Made by a program: the position numbers and the translations under genes. The notes beneath the pieces were generated by a model that worked only from the letters and a program-made list of their open reading frames with translations, was not told the origin of the DNA and searched no databases. A DNA stretch of 12,099 nt from an uncultured Collinsella sp. (GTDB lineage Bacteria; Actinomycetota; Coriobacteriia; Coriobacteriales; Coriobacteriaceae), in the NCBI GenBank assembly GCA_934654605.1, contig CAKUGH010000050.1, forward strand, positions 1 to 12,099, written 5' to 3'. Shown here one piece after another: positions 6,218 to 12,099 of this stretch. The stretch's first letter is position 1. Each line of letters opens with the position of its first letter.

Positions 6218-7153
6218 TTATGCGTCCTTCATCTTGACGTCGAGGGCGTCGCGCAGACCGTCACCCAGCAGGGTGAAGGCGAGCACCGTCGTAAGAATTG
6301 CCAGACCGGGCATGATCATCATCCAGGGGGCGGTCATCAGATACTGCTGACCGTCCTGAATCATCGAACCCCAAGAAGGCGTAGGCGGAATAACGCCCAT
6401 ACCAAGGTAGGACAGAGCGGACTCGGTCAGAATAGCGCCACCGATGTTCATGGTTGCGTAAACCACGATAGAGGCAACAGAGTTCGGGAAGATGTGACGC
6501 ATAACGATGCGGGCGTCGGATGCGCCCATAGCACGAGCTGCGTCAACGTAGTCGTTCTCCTTGACCGTTAGGATTGCCGAGCGGAAGACGCGGGCAATCG
6601 AAGGCCAGCCAAGAATGCCGATGGCGATAAAGACGTTCTGGAGGCCACGGCCGATAACGGCGATCATGGCGACAACGAACAGCACGTACGGGAACGCCAG
6701 GAAGATATCGGCGCAACGCATGATGATCGTATCCCAGATGCCGCCGTAGAAACCGGCGAGGGCACCCATGACCAGACCGATGACCGTCGAGATGGCGGTT
6801 GCCATAATACCGACGGAAAGCGAGACGCGGGCACCGTAGATAACACGGACCAGAATGTCTCGACCGAGGGCATCGGTGCCAAACGGATGCTCGGCACACG
6901 GAGCCAAAAGCGCCGTCTCGGCCATGGTGGTCGAGTCGGATGCCGTCGGAGAACCGAGCCAAGGCTGAGCCCAAAGGTCGGCAGTCAACGCAATAAGAAC
7001 AACGATGACGATCCAGCAGACGCCGATGACGGCGAGCTTGTTCTTACGAAGACGCTTAAAAGCGTCGCCCCACAGCGTGCGGGACTTGGCGGGAGCAGAT
7101 GCGGCCTTGGTGGCGGTAGCCTGCTCCTGAGACTGAGAATCAGTTTCCTGCAT
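6218..7153 (-). CDS. oppC: Oligopeptide ABC transporter permease OppC
   Basis: An inner membrane permease of 311 residues. A cytoplasmic N-terminus of about 35 residues rich in Ser/Ala/Gln is followed by a first membrane helix (about 38-60, LAVIGVCWIVIVVLIALTAD), an external loop, and a block of further helices from about residue 110. The cytoplasmic coupling loop that contacts the ATPases is visible as AARAMGASDARIVMRHIFPN. The family motif ESALSYLGMGVIPPTPSWG lies near the C-terminus. The start ATG at 7153 has GGGAGG 8 bases upstream, within the 14-base gap after oppB. It forms the translocation channel together with OppB. Confidence 0.93.
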   Translation of the reverse strand: MQETDSQSQEQATATKAASAPAKSRTLWGDAFKRLRKNKLAVIGVCWIVIVVLIALTADLWAQPWLGSPTASDSTTMAETALLAPCAEHPFGTDALGRDILVRVIYGARVSLSVGIMATAISTVIGLVMGALAGFYGGIWDTIIMRCADIFLAFPYVLFVVAMIAVIGRGLQNVFIAIGILGWPSIARVFRSAILTVKENDYVDAARAMGASDARIVMRHIFPNSVASIVVYATMNIGGAILTESALSYLGMGVIPPTPSWGSMIQDGQQYLMTAPWMMIMPGLAILTTVLAFTLLGDGLRDALDVKMKDA

Positions 7154-7167
7154 AAGACGTACCTCCC

Positions 7168-8205
7168 TTAGGCCTTATCCGACGGACCGCCAAGGCGGAT
7201 GCGCGGGTCGAGGAATGCATAGCTGATGTCGACGAGCAGGTTGATAACCATAACGACGACAACGACGAGCGTAACGCCGCCCATAACGACAGGCCAGTCA
7301 CGCATGCTGATAGCACGGTAGATCTCATAGCCAATGCCGGGCCAGTTAAAGACTGTCTCGGTCAGGATGGCACCCGAGAGCATAGCGCCAAAGTCGACAC
7401 CAATATAGGTAACGACGGGGATGAGTGCATTCTTAAGCGCATGCTTGATGATGATCGCGCGATTGGAGAGACCCTTGGCCTTTGCCGTACGGATGTAATC
7501 CTGGTTCATGACGTCGAGCAGCTGCGAGCGCATGATGCGGGCAGCATAAGCGGTCGAAACCGAAGCCAGCGTGATGGTCGGAAGCACATAGTGCATCCAG
7601 TCCTGATACTGAGAGCTGGCGCCGCCGGCACCCGAGATCGGCATGGAGAATGCGCCGCCGGTGAGGTCCTTGAGGACGACACCAAAGAACAGCTGCAGCA
7701 GCATACCGAGCCAGAAAGCAGGAACGGCAACGAGGATCGACGTGGTAAGCGTTACCAAAATATCCCAGAAGGAGTAACGTTTAACCGCCGATATGATACC
7801 CGCACCGATACCCATGATTGCCTCGAGCACGATGGCACACGCGGCAAGTTTGACCGTGTACGGATACTTCTGGGCAAAGATTTCCGTAACCGGCAGCTTG
7901 CGCTGGTACGAATTACCCAGATCGCCATGAAGCAGACCGTTCATGTAATACAAGTAACGGTCCACGAGCGACGTCTGAACGGGATCGCCGTTCTCGTCAA
8001 GGATTGCGTTGCCATCCTCGTCCGTCTGGACCAGGTGGTAGCGAACGCGAAGCTGAAGCTCCACCTCGGGGGCTAGAGCCTTGTCTCCACCGATCAACTT
8101 GATCGGATCTCCCGGCACAATATTCTGGAGGGCGAACAGAATCAGCGTAACGCCCAAAAATACCGGGATGAACTGAAGCACACGTTTAACGATGTACTTA
8201 CCCAT
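7168..8205 (-). CDS. oppB: Oligopeptide ABC transporter permease OppB
   Basis: An inner membrane permease of 345 residues. It begins with the typical MGKYIVKRVLQFIPVFLGVT helix and the motif VPGDP. A long external segment follows (about 45-100), then a cluster of membrane helices. The EAA-type coupling loop is AKAKGLSNRAIIIKHALKNA, followed by the family motif GAILTETVFNWPGIG. A GGGGAG Shine-Dalgarno lies just before ATG 8205. The external segment has an acidic stretch (TDEDGNAILDENGDPVQ) that may be lineage-specific. It is first of the tightly packed B-C-D-F block. Confidence 0.93.
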   Translation of the reverse strand: MGKYIVKRVLQFIPVFLGVTLILFALQNIVPGDPIKLIGGDKALAPEVELQLRVRYHLVQTDEDGNAILDENGDPVQTSLVDRYLYYMNGLLHGDLGNSYQRKLPVTEIFAQKYPYTVKLAACAIVLEAIMGIGAGIISAVKRYSFWDILVTLTTSILVAVPAFWLGMLLQLFFGVVLKDLTGGAFSMPISGAGGASSQYQDWMHYVLPTITLASVSTAYAARIMRSQLLDVMNQDYIRTAKAKGLSNRAIIIKHALKNALIPVVTYIGVDFGAMLSGAILTETVFNWPGIGYEIYRAISMRDWPVVMGGVTLVVVVVMVINLLVDISYAFLDPRIRLGGPSDKA

Positions 8206-8235
8206 ACCACTCCCCTATCTAGGGATTAACCTAAA

Positions 8236-8265
8236 TGGGATGCCGATCGCCAGACCGGCATCCCA
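8236..8265 (-). terminator. Hairpin in the oppA-oppB gap
   Basis: A perfect 10-bp stem, TGGGATGCCG/CGGCATCCCA, with a 10-nt loop, is followed on the minus strand by ATTTAGG rather than a T run. It lies about 100 bases after the oppA stop and 30 bases before oppB. Hairpins here commonly stabilise the oppA mRNA or terminate part of transcription, so that the binding protein is made in excess over the membrane parts. That role is inferred from position. Confidence 0.5.
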
Positions 8266-8362
8266 AAATTACCACAAGCCAGTTTACCCCAGGTTAGGGA
8301 GAACTGTATGTTTCCCATGAGGTCTACGTAAATGCTTGACCCTCACGGAAGCTGCAAAACTC

Positions 8363-10039
8363 TTAGGCGAGCTCAGCGGTACCCAGATCGGCGTGCTTCT
8401 GCGGATCAACGTAGAGGTACTTGACGCGGTCGGAGCCAGCGATGGTGTGCGTGTAGAACATCACCGGGATGACCGGGCAGTCGGCGGCGACCATAGCGTC
8501 GGCCTCCTGCATCTTGGCGATACGCTCGTCGTCATCGACGATGGCGCGGGCCTCGTCGACCTTGGCATCAAAGTCGGGATTGCTGTAACCGGAGCGGTTG
8601 TCGCCACCGAGGGAGTCGGAGTGGAACAGCGGGTACAGGAAGTTGTCCATGATCGGGTAGTCGGCGATCCAACCCAGACGACCAAACTGATAGTTGAAGT
8701 TCTGATACTGCTCGAGCAGGGCAGACCACTCGGGGGTATCGGAGGTAGCGGTAACGCCCACCTTGGCGAGGTCGCCGATGATGGACTCCATGATCTCCTT
8801 GTGACCGCCGTCCTGGTTGTAGGACAGGGTCACGTTGATGCCACGGTCGCCGTTAGCGCCAGCGGGAGCAACCTTGTCGAGGTACTCGTTGGCCTTATCA
8901 ACGTTGTACTCGCAGAACTCCCATGCGCCCTCCTTGTAGCCGGCGATTCCCGGAGGAACGATGCCGTCGGCGGGGGTACGGGTGCCCTTGAAGATGGTCT
9001 TGCAGATGGCCTCGCGGTTGATGGCCAGGGAGATACCCTTACGCAGGTCGGCGTTGTTGAACGGCTCGGCCGTGGTGTTGCAGGTCAGATAGTAGGTGGA
9101 AGGCTCGGCGCCGAGCAGCATGTGCTCGCCGTCGCCCATGGTGTAGCCGTCCTTGGACTCGCCACGATCCTTCTTGGCGGCATCGATCTGAGCGACGGGA
9201 ACGTCGCAGATGTCGAGGTTGCCGGCCTGGAACTCCTTGTAAGCGGTCTCAACGTCCTTGATGACCTGGAAGTGGATGGCGTCGATCTTGGCCTTGTCGC
9301 CATAGTAGTCGTCGAACTTCTTGAGGTTGATCTCCTGACCATCCTCCCACTTGCCGTCCATCATGAACGGGCCGTTGCCGACCGGGGCAAGGTAGTAGCT
9401 CTTGACGTCGGACTCGGCGCACTCGGGGACCGGGGCCAGAGCCGGGTGAGAAGCGACAAAGGGGAAATCGGCATAAGCGGTAGACAGCTTAACGACGAGA
9501 GTCTCGTCGTCGGGGCAGGTGACGCCCGTCAGCTCATCAGCGTTGCCGGCAACCAGGTCATCGTAGCCCTCAACCATGGAGAGGTGATAGGAAACCTCGG
9601 AAGGACCGTACTCGGTAGCGATGGCCGACTTGGTGTTGACCAGGCGCTCCCAACCGAGCTTGAAGGACTTGGAGGTAACGTCGTCGCCGTTGTGGAACTT
9701 GGCCTTCTTGATCTTGAAGGTGAACTCGGTGGCGTCGTCGTTGGCCTCGAAGGACTCGCAAGCCAGCGGAACGATCTCGCCCTTCTCGTTGTCATACTCG
9801 GTCAGAGCATCAAACAGCTGGTAGTTGACCTGAGTGCCCTGATCCTCCTGGACGTTGTAGGGGTCAATGCAGACCGGGTTGTTGATGTAGAAGTTCAGCG
9901 TCGAACCGGACTCAGAACCGGAAGCGTCGCCACCCTTCTTGCCGCACGCGGCAAGAAAAGCCATGGAGCTCGCAGCGAGGGTGCCGCCAACAAAGGCGCG
10001 ACGACCCATAACGGGCTGGTGGAACATAGAATCAGCCAT
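8363..10039 (-). CDS. oppA: Oligopeptide-binding lipoprotein OppA (SBP family 5)
   Basis: The extracellular substrate-binding lipoprotein of the importer, 558 residues. The N-terminus has a twin-arginine-like motif GRRAFVG (Arg13-Arg14), a hydrophobic stretch and the lipobox LAAC, with Cys32 as the lipid-modified residue. This suggests export by Tat and anchoring to the outer face of the membrane. A Gly/Ser-rich linker leads into a family 5 solute-binding domain (NFYINNPVCIDPYNVQED onward, with LGWERLVN and LYPLFHSD motifs). The open frame extends upstream to 10165, but ATG 10039 is preceded at 5 bases by a perfect AGGAGG and gives a proper signal peptide. The ligand is probably oligopeptides or dipeptides and cannot be specified. 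The gap to oppB is 157 bases. Confidence 0.94.
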   Translation of the reverse strand: MADSMFHQPVMGRRAFVGGTLAASSMAFLAACGKKGGDASGSESGSTLNFYINNPVCIDPYNVQEDQGTQVNYQLFDALTEYDNEKGEIVPLACESFEANDDATEFTFKIKKAKFHNGDDVTSKSFKLGWERLVNTKSAIATEYGPSEVSYHLSMVEGYDDLVAGNADELTGVTCPDDETLVVKLSTAYADFPFVASHPALAPVPECAESDVKSYYLAPVGNGPFMMDGKWEDGQEINLKKFDDYYGDKAKIDAIHFQVIKDVETAYKEFQAGNLDICDVPVAQIDAAKKDRGESKDGYTMGDGEHMLLGAEPSTYYLTCNTTAEPFNNADLRKGISLAINREAICKTIFKGTRTPADGIVPPGIAGYKEGAWEFCEYNVDKANEYLDKVAPAGANGDRGINVTLSYNQDGGHKEIMESIIGDLAKVGVTATSDTPEWSALLEQYQNFNYQFGRLGWIADYPIMDNFLYPLFHSDSLGGDNRSGYSNPDFDAKVDEARAIVDDDERIAKMQEADAMVAADCPVIPVMFYTHTIAGSDRVKYLYVDPQKHADLGTAELA

Positions 10040-10044
10040 GCCAT

Positions 10045-10050
10045 CCTCCT
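10045..10050 (-). promoter_or_regulatory. Ribosome binding site of oppA
   Basis: A perfect AGGAGG on the minus strand, 5 bases before ATG 10039. It fixes the start and rules out the 42-residue upstream extension. Confidence 0.85.
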
Positions 10051-10137
10051 TATGAGATAGGACAAAAATAGGTAGACCGGACTTATGTCGAGACACCCGA
10101 TCTAAACCATCAAAACGCGGCCCATTGCAATGGCTGG

Positions 10138-10187
10138 TTATGCACAACAGGCCCACGTTTTGCAATACAGTAGCGCATTTTATGCAC
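10138..10187 (-). promoter_or_regulatory. Paired GTGCATAA direct repeats upstream of oppA
   Basis: The octamer GTGCATAA occurs twice on the minus strand, at 10138-10145 and 10180-10187. The copies are 42 bp apart, about four helical turns, and lie 100-150 bases before the oppA start. They could be operator half-sites on one face of the helix. No convincing -35/-10 pair was found in the 10040-10278 region. Confidence 0.3.
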
Positions 10188-10257
10188 GAATGAACCTTCT
10201 TTCCGGTTAACGGTCGAGAAATTCTTTAGTTGGGCGCAGTATGTGGTATTACGCTGC

Positions 10258-10272
10258 GTTCTGTTACAGAAC
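10258..10272 (-). promoter_or_regulatory. Perfect inverted repeat GTTCTGTTACAGAAC, possible operator
   Basis: 7-bp arms with one central base, between the secG terminator and oppA. The symmetry and size suit a dimeric DNA-binding regulator of oppA, but it lies about 220 bases from the start codon and no regulator gene is in the window. Confidence 0.3.
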
Positions 10273-10278
10273 TGTTAA

Positions 10279-10303
10279 CAAAAAGGCCCCGCATTGCGGA
10301 GCC
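10279..10303 (-). terminator. Intrinsic terminator of secG
   Basis: On the minus strand the stem GGCTCCGC/GCGGGGCC (8 bp, one G-T type pair) with loop AAT is followed by TTTTTG. It begins about 27 bases after the secG stop codon, and separates secG from oppA. Confidence 0.88.
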
Positions 10304-10329
10304 TCTAATAAGTGACTTGTGGTGACGGC

Positions 10330-10584
10330 TTAGTAACCGACGATGCCCTGCGGGAAGAAGAACATGCACAGGACGACGCACACGGCGAAGACGACGGCCA
10401 TGATCACCGTCAGGCGATCGAGGTTCTGCTCCATGACGCCCGTGGCAGAGCTGGAATTATACAGGGAGCTGGCGATCATATCCGAAACGCCGGTACCCTT
10501 ACCGGAGTGCATCAGAACGAGAATCGTCAGTGCCACGGCAGAGACAGCCCAAACAACAAACAGAAGAATCTGGAACGGACCCAT
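10330..10584 (-). CDS. secG: Preprotein translocase subunit SecG
   Basis: A small membrane protein of 84 residues with the SecG plan. A first membrane helix (about 4-25, ILLFVVWAVSAVALTILVLM) is followed by the conserved loop HSGKGTGVSDMI and a Ser/Gly-rich stretch. Further on come MEQNLDRLT and a second helix (about 57-77). SecG joins SecY and SecE and improves protein translocation. AAGGAG lies 7 bases before the ATG. It has its own terminator downstream, and the gpmI terminator lies upstream. secG next to glycolytic genes (gap-pgk-tpiA-gpm region) is a recurrent arrangement in Gram-positive bacteria, so this context is normal. Confidence 0.93.
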   Translation of the reverse strand: MGPFQILLFVVWAVSAVALTILVLMHSGKGTGVSDMIASSLYNSSSATGVMEQNLDRLTVIMAVVFAVCVVLCMFFFPQGIVGY

Positions 10585-10650
10585 AGATAAGCTCCTTAAT
10601 AGAACATTTCAAACTCCAGTACTGTACCACAACCCCCAGCACTCCCCCAC

Positions 10651-10681
10651 CTGCCATTTAGGGACGGGGTAGAAATGGCAG
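10651..10681. repeat. 31-nt hairpin CTGCCATTT...AAATGGCAG in the gpmI-secG gap
   Basis: Perfect 9-bp arms (10651-10659 and 10673-10681) around a 13-nt loop containing GGGACGGGG. It lies between the gpmI terminator and secG, about 70 bases before the secG start. It has no T tract. It could be a REP-like dispersed palindrome or a leader hairpin of secG. Confidence 0.45.
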
Positions 10682-10688
10682 AAATACC

Positions 10689-10722
10689 AAAAAAGGGGGT
10701 TGCCCGAATGTGGGCAACCCCC
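10689..10722 (-). terminator. Strong intrinsic terminator of gpmI
   Basis: On the minus strand an 11-bp perfect stem GGGGGTTGCCC/GGGCAACCCCC with loop ACATTC runs straight into six T. It lies about 27 bases after the gpmI stop codon. Confidence 0.95.
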
Positions 10723-10749
10723 TTACAAGAAAACGCTTAGAGTTTTCTG

Positions 10750-12099
10750 TTAGGCCTCGGTGGCGAGCACGCGGCCCGTCATCTCGGCGGAAGGCTCCAG
10801 ACCAGCCATGGTGAGCATGGTCGGGGCGATATCGGAGAGACGGCCGTCCTCGATACCAGCGAGCTGAGCCTTCTCATCAACGATGATGAACGGCACGCGG
10901 TTGGTGGTGTGAGCCGTAAACGGATGCTTGGAACCGTCGGAAGCAACGTCAAACATATGGTCGGCGTTGCCGTGGTCGGCGGTAATCAGCGCAAAGCCGC
11001 CCTTGGCGAGAATCGCCGGGACAACCTTGGACAGGGCATCGTCAACAGCCTCGACGGCCTTGACGGCAGCGTCGAAGACACCAGTGTGACCGACCATGTC
11101 GCAGTTCGCGAAGTTCACGATGTAGAAATCAGCGCGATCCTCGTTGATAGCAGCGACGAGCTTCTCGGTAACCTCGGGAGCGCTCATCTCGGGCTGCAGA
11201 TCGTAGGTAGCAACCTTGGGGGAAGCGACGAGCACGCGCTCCTCGCCCTCCTTGGGCTCCTCGATACCGCCGTTGAGGAAGAACGTCACGTGGGCGTACT
11301 TCTCGGTCTCGGCGGTGTGCAGCTGCTTCAGGCCGTTAGCGGCAATGACGTCGGCCAGGACGTTCTCGGGGAACGTCTTGGGGAAGGCGACCTCGACGTC
11401 AAACGTCGGATCGTACTCGGTCATCGTCACAAAGTGCGAGAGCTTGATCTGCTCGCGCTCAAAGCCGTCGAACTCCTTGTCCGTGAACACGCGGGTCATC
11501 TGACGGGCGCGGTCGGGACGGAAGTTGAAGAAGATGGCCGCGTCGCCCTCGTGGATGCCCTCGTTATGGGCAGCGAAGGGCTCGACGAACTCGTCGCCGC
11601 GCGGATCCTTCTCGTAGTAGGCCTTGATACCGGCAACGGGGTCGGTATCGGCATCGGACGCATTGACCATGACGCCGTAGGCGCGCTGGATGCGCTCCCA
11701 ACGGTTGTCGCGGTCCATGGCCCAATAGCGGCCCGAGACAGTGGCAACGCGGGCGTCGCAACCGGTCTCCTCGGAAATCTTGGCCAGGAAGGCGCAGAAC
11801 TCGCTCATGTAGCCGGCACCGGACTGCGGGTCGACGTCGCGGCCATCCATGAAGGCGTGGACGCGAACGGTCTTGACGCCGCGCTCGGCAGCCATCTTGA
11901 CCAGAGCCTCGACGTGGTTCATATGAGAATGAACGCCGCCAGGGCTCATAAGGCCCATGAGGTGGAGGGTCTTGCCGTCAGCCTTGACGTCGTCCATAGC
12001 CTTGACGAAGACCTCGTTCTCGGCGATGGAGCCGTCCTTGATGGCGTTGTTGATGCGCGAAAGCTCCTGGAACACGATGCGGCCGGCACCGATGTTGAG
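10750..12099 (-). CDS. gpmI: 2,3-bisphosphoglycerate-independent phosphoglycerate mutase (5' end outside window)
   Basis: Interconverts 3- and 2-phosphoglycerate in glycolysis and gluconeogenesis, using two bound Mn ions and a phosphoserine intermediate, in the cytoplasm. The visible 449 residues run from NIGAGRIVFQEL at the window edge to the stop; the family is about 510 residues. Roughly 60 N-terminal residues, including the catalytic serine, are therefore missing. Visible motifs in order are GGVHSHMNH, HAFMDGRDVDP, SGRYWAMDRDNRWER, FFNFRPDRARQ, NFANCDMVGHTG, the metal-binding ITADHGNAD, HTTNRVPF and the C-terminal DIAPTMLTMAGL. The first in-window candidate start (GTG, 12075) is not the true start, because conserved sequence continues upstream of it. 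Confidence 0.97.
   Translation of the reverse strand, partial: LNIGAGRIVFQELSRINNAIKDGSIAENEVFVKAMDDVKADGKTLHLMGLMSPGGVHSHMNHVEALVKMAAERGVKTVRVHAFMDGRDVDPQSGAGYMSEFCAFLAKISEETGCDARVATVSGRYWAMDRDNRWERIQRAYGVMVNASDADTDPVAGIKAYYEKDPRGDEFVEPFAAHNEGIHEGDAAIFFNFRPDRARQMTRVFTDKEFDGFEREQIKLSHFVTMTEYDPTFDVEVAFPKTFPENVLADVIAANGLKQLHTAETEKYAHVTFFLNGGIEEPKEGEERVLVASPKVATYDLQPEMSAPEVTEKLVAAINEDRADFYIVNFANCDMVGHTGVFDAAVKAVEAVDDALSKVVPAILAKGGFALITADHGNADHMFDVASDGSKHPFTAHTTNRVPFIIVDEKAQLAGIEDGRLSDIAPTMLTMAGLEPSAEMTGRVLATEA

Noticed and set aside
5208..6350. A 380-codon plus-strand open frame opposite oppD
   Set aside because: Shadow of oppD, which has all ATPase motifs intact; no domain is recognised in the antisense product.
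8336..10060. A 574-codon open frame on the plus strand opposite oppA
   Set aside because: It is the antisense shadow of a strongly conserved gene. GC-biased third positions keep the opposite frame open, and the translation is repetitive Val/Leu/Asp-rich with no recognisable domain.
10122..10133. Palindrome CCATTGCAATGG upstream of oppA
   Set aside because: Twelve bases, single occurrence, no clear position relative to a promoter; it may be chance.
10040..10165. N-terminal extension of OppA from an upstream start at 10165
   Set aside because: The extension would bury the signal peptide 42 residues inside the protein, whereas ATG 10039 has a perfect AGGAGG at good spacing.

Overview
The window looks like chromosomal DNA of a high-GC, gut-type actinobacterium of the Coriobacteriia, most likely Collinsella or a close relative. 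This is inferred from base composition, the style of the proteins and the gene set; no search was run. Every recognised gene is on the minus strand, so transcription runs from high to low coordinates.

Layout from the right edge leftward: (1) 10750-12099, the 5'-truncated gpmI gene (glycolysis), ending at a strong intrinsic terminator. (2) secG (10330-10584), with its own terminator. (3) A complete oligopeptide ABC import locus, oppA-oppB-oppC-oppD-oppF (10039 down to 4096). oppA is separated from oppB by 157 bases holding a hairpin; oppB, C, D and F are tightly packed, and oppD/oppF overlap by one base. (4) A gene-free stretch of about 590 bases (3503-4095) packed with inverted repeats. (5) tRNA-Leu(GAG) with a promoter and a terminator. 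(6) A PAS-GAF-PP2C (SpoIIE/RsbU-type) phosphatase followed by a STAS-HATPase fusion protein, which together form a compact partner-switching module. (7) tRNA-Gly(GCC) at the left edge.

The most interesting feature is in the 3503-4095 gap. Two giant hairpins (3647-3771 and 3953-4079), in opposite orientation, share one blueprint: a 29-bp outer helix, a 12/12-nt internal loop, a 14-15-bp inner helix and a 15-nt apex containing GCACTTCGTGC. The loop and apex sequences are strongly conserved between the copies (33 of 39 positions), while the helix sequences differ yet remain almost perfectly paired. That pattern suggests selection on a fold (RNA, or single-stranded or cruciform DNA) rather than simple copying of a repeat. 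A degenerate partial relative may lie at 3912-3952.

A second shared signal is a 17-bp palindrome, ACTTTTTTSAAAAAAGT, placed exactly 2 bp upstream of the -35 box of both tRNA genes.

The proteins themselves belong to known families. The unusual points are the antagonist/kinase-like fusion with no sigma factor nearby, and a phosphatase gene that starts immediately after a tRNA terminator with no evident promoter.
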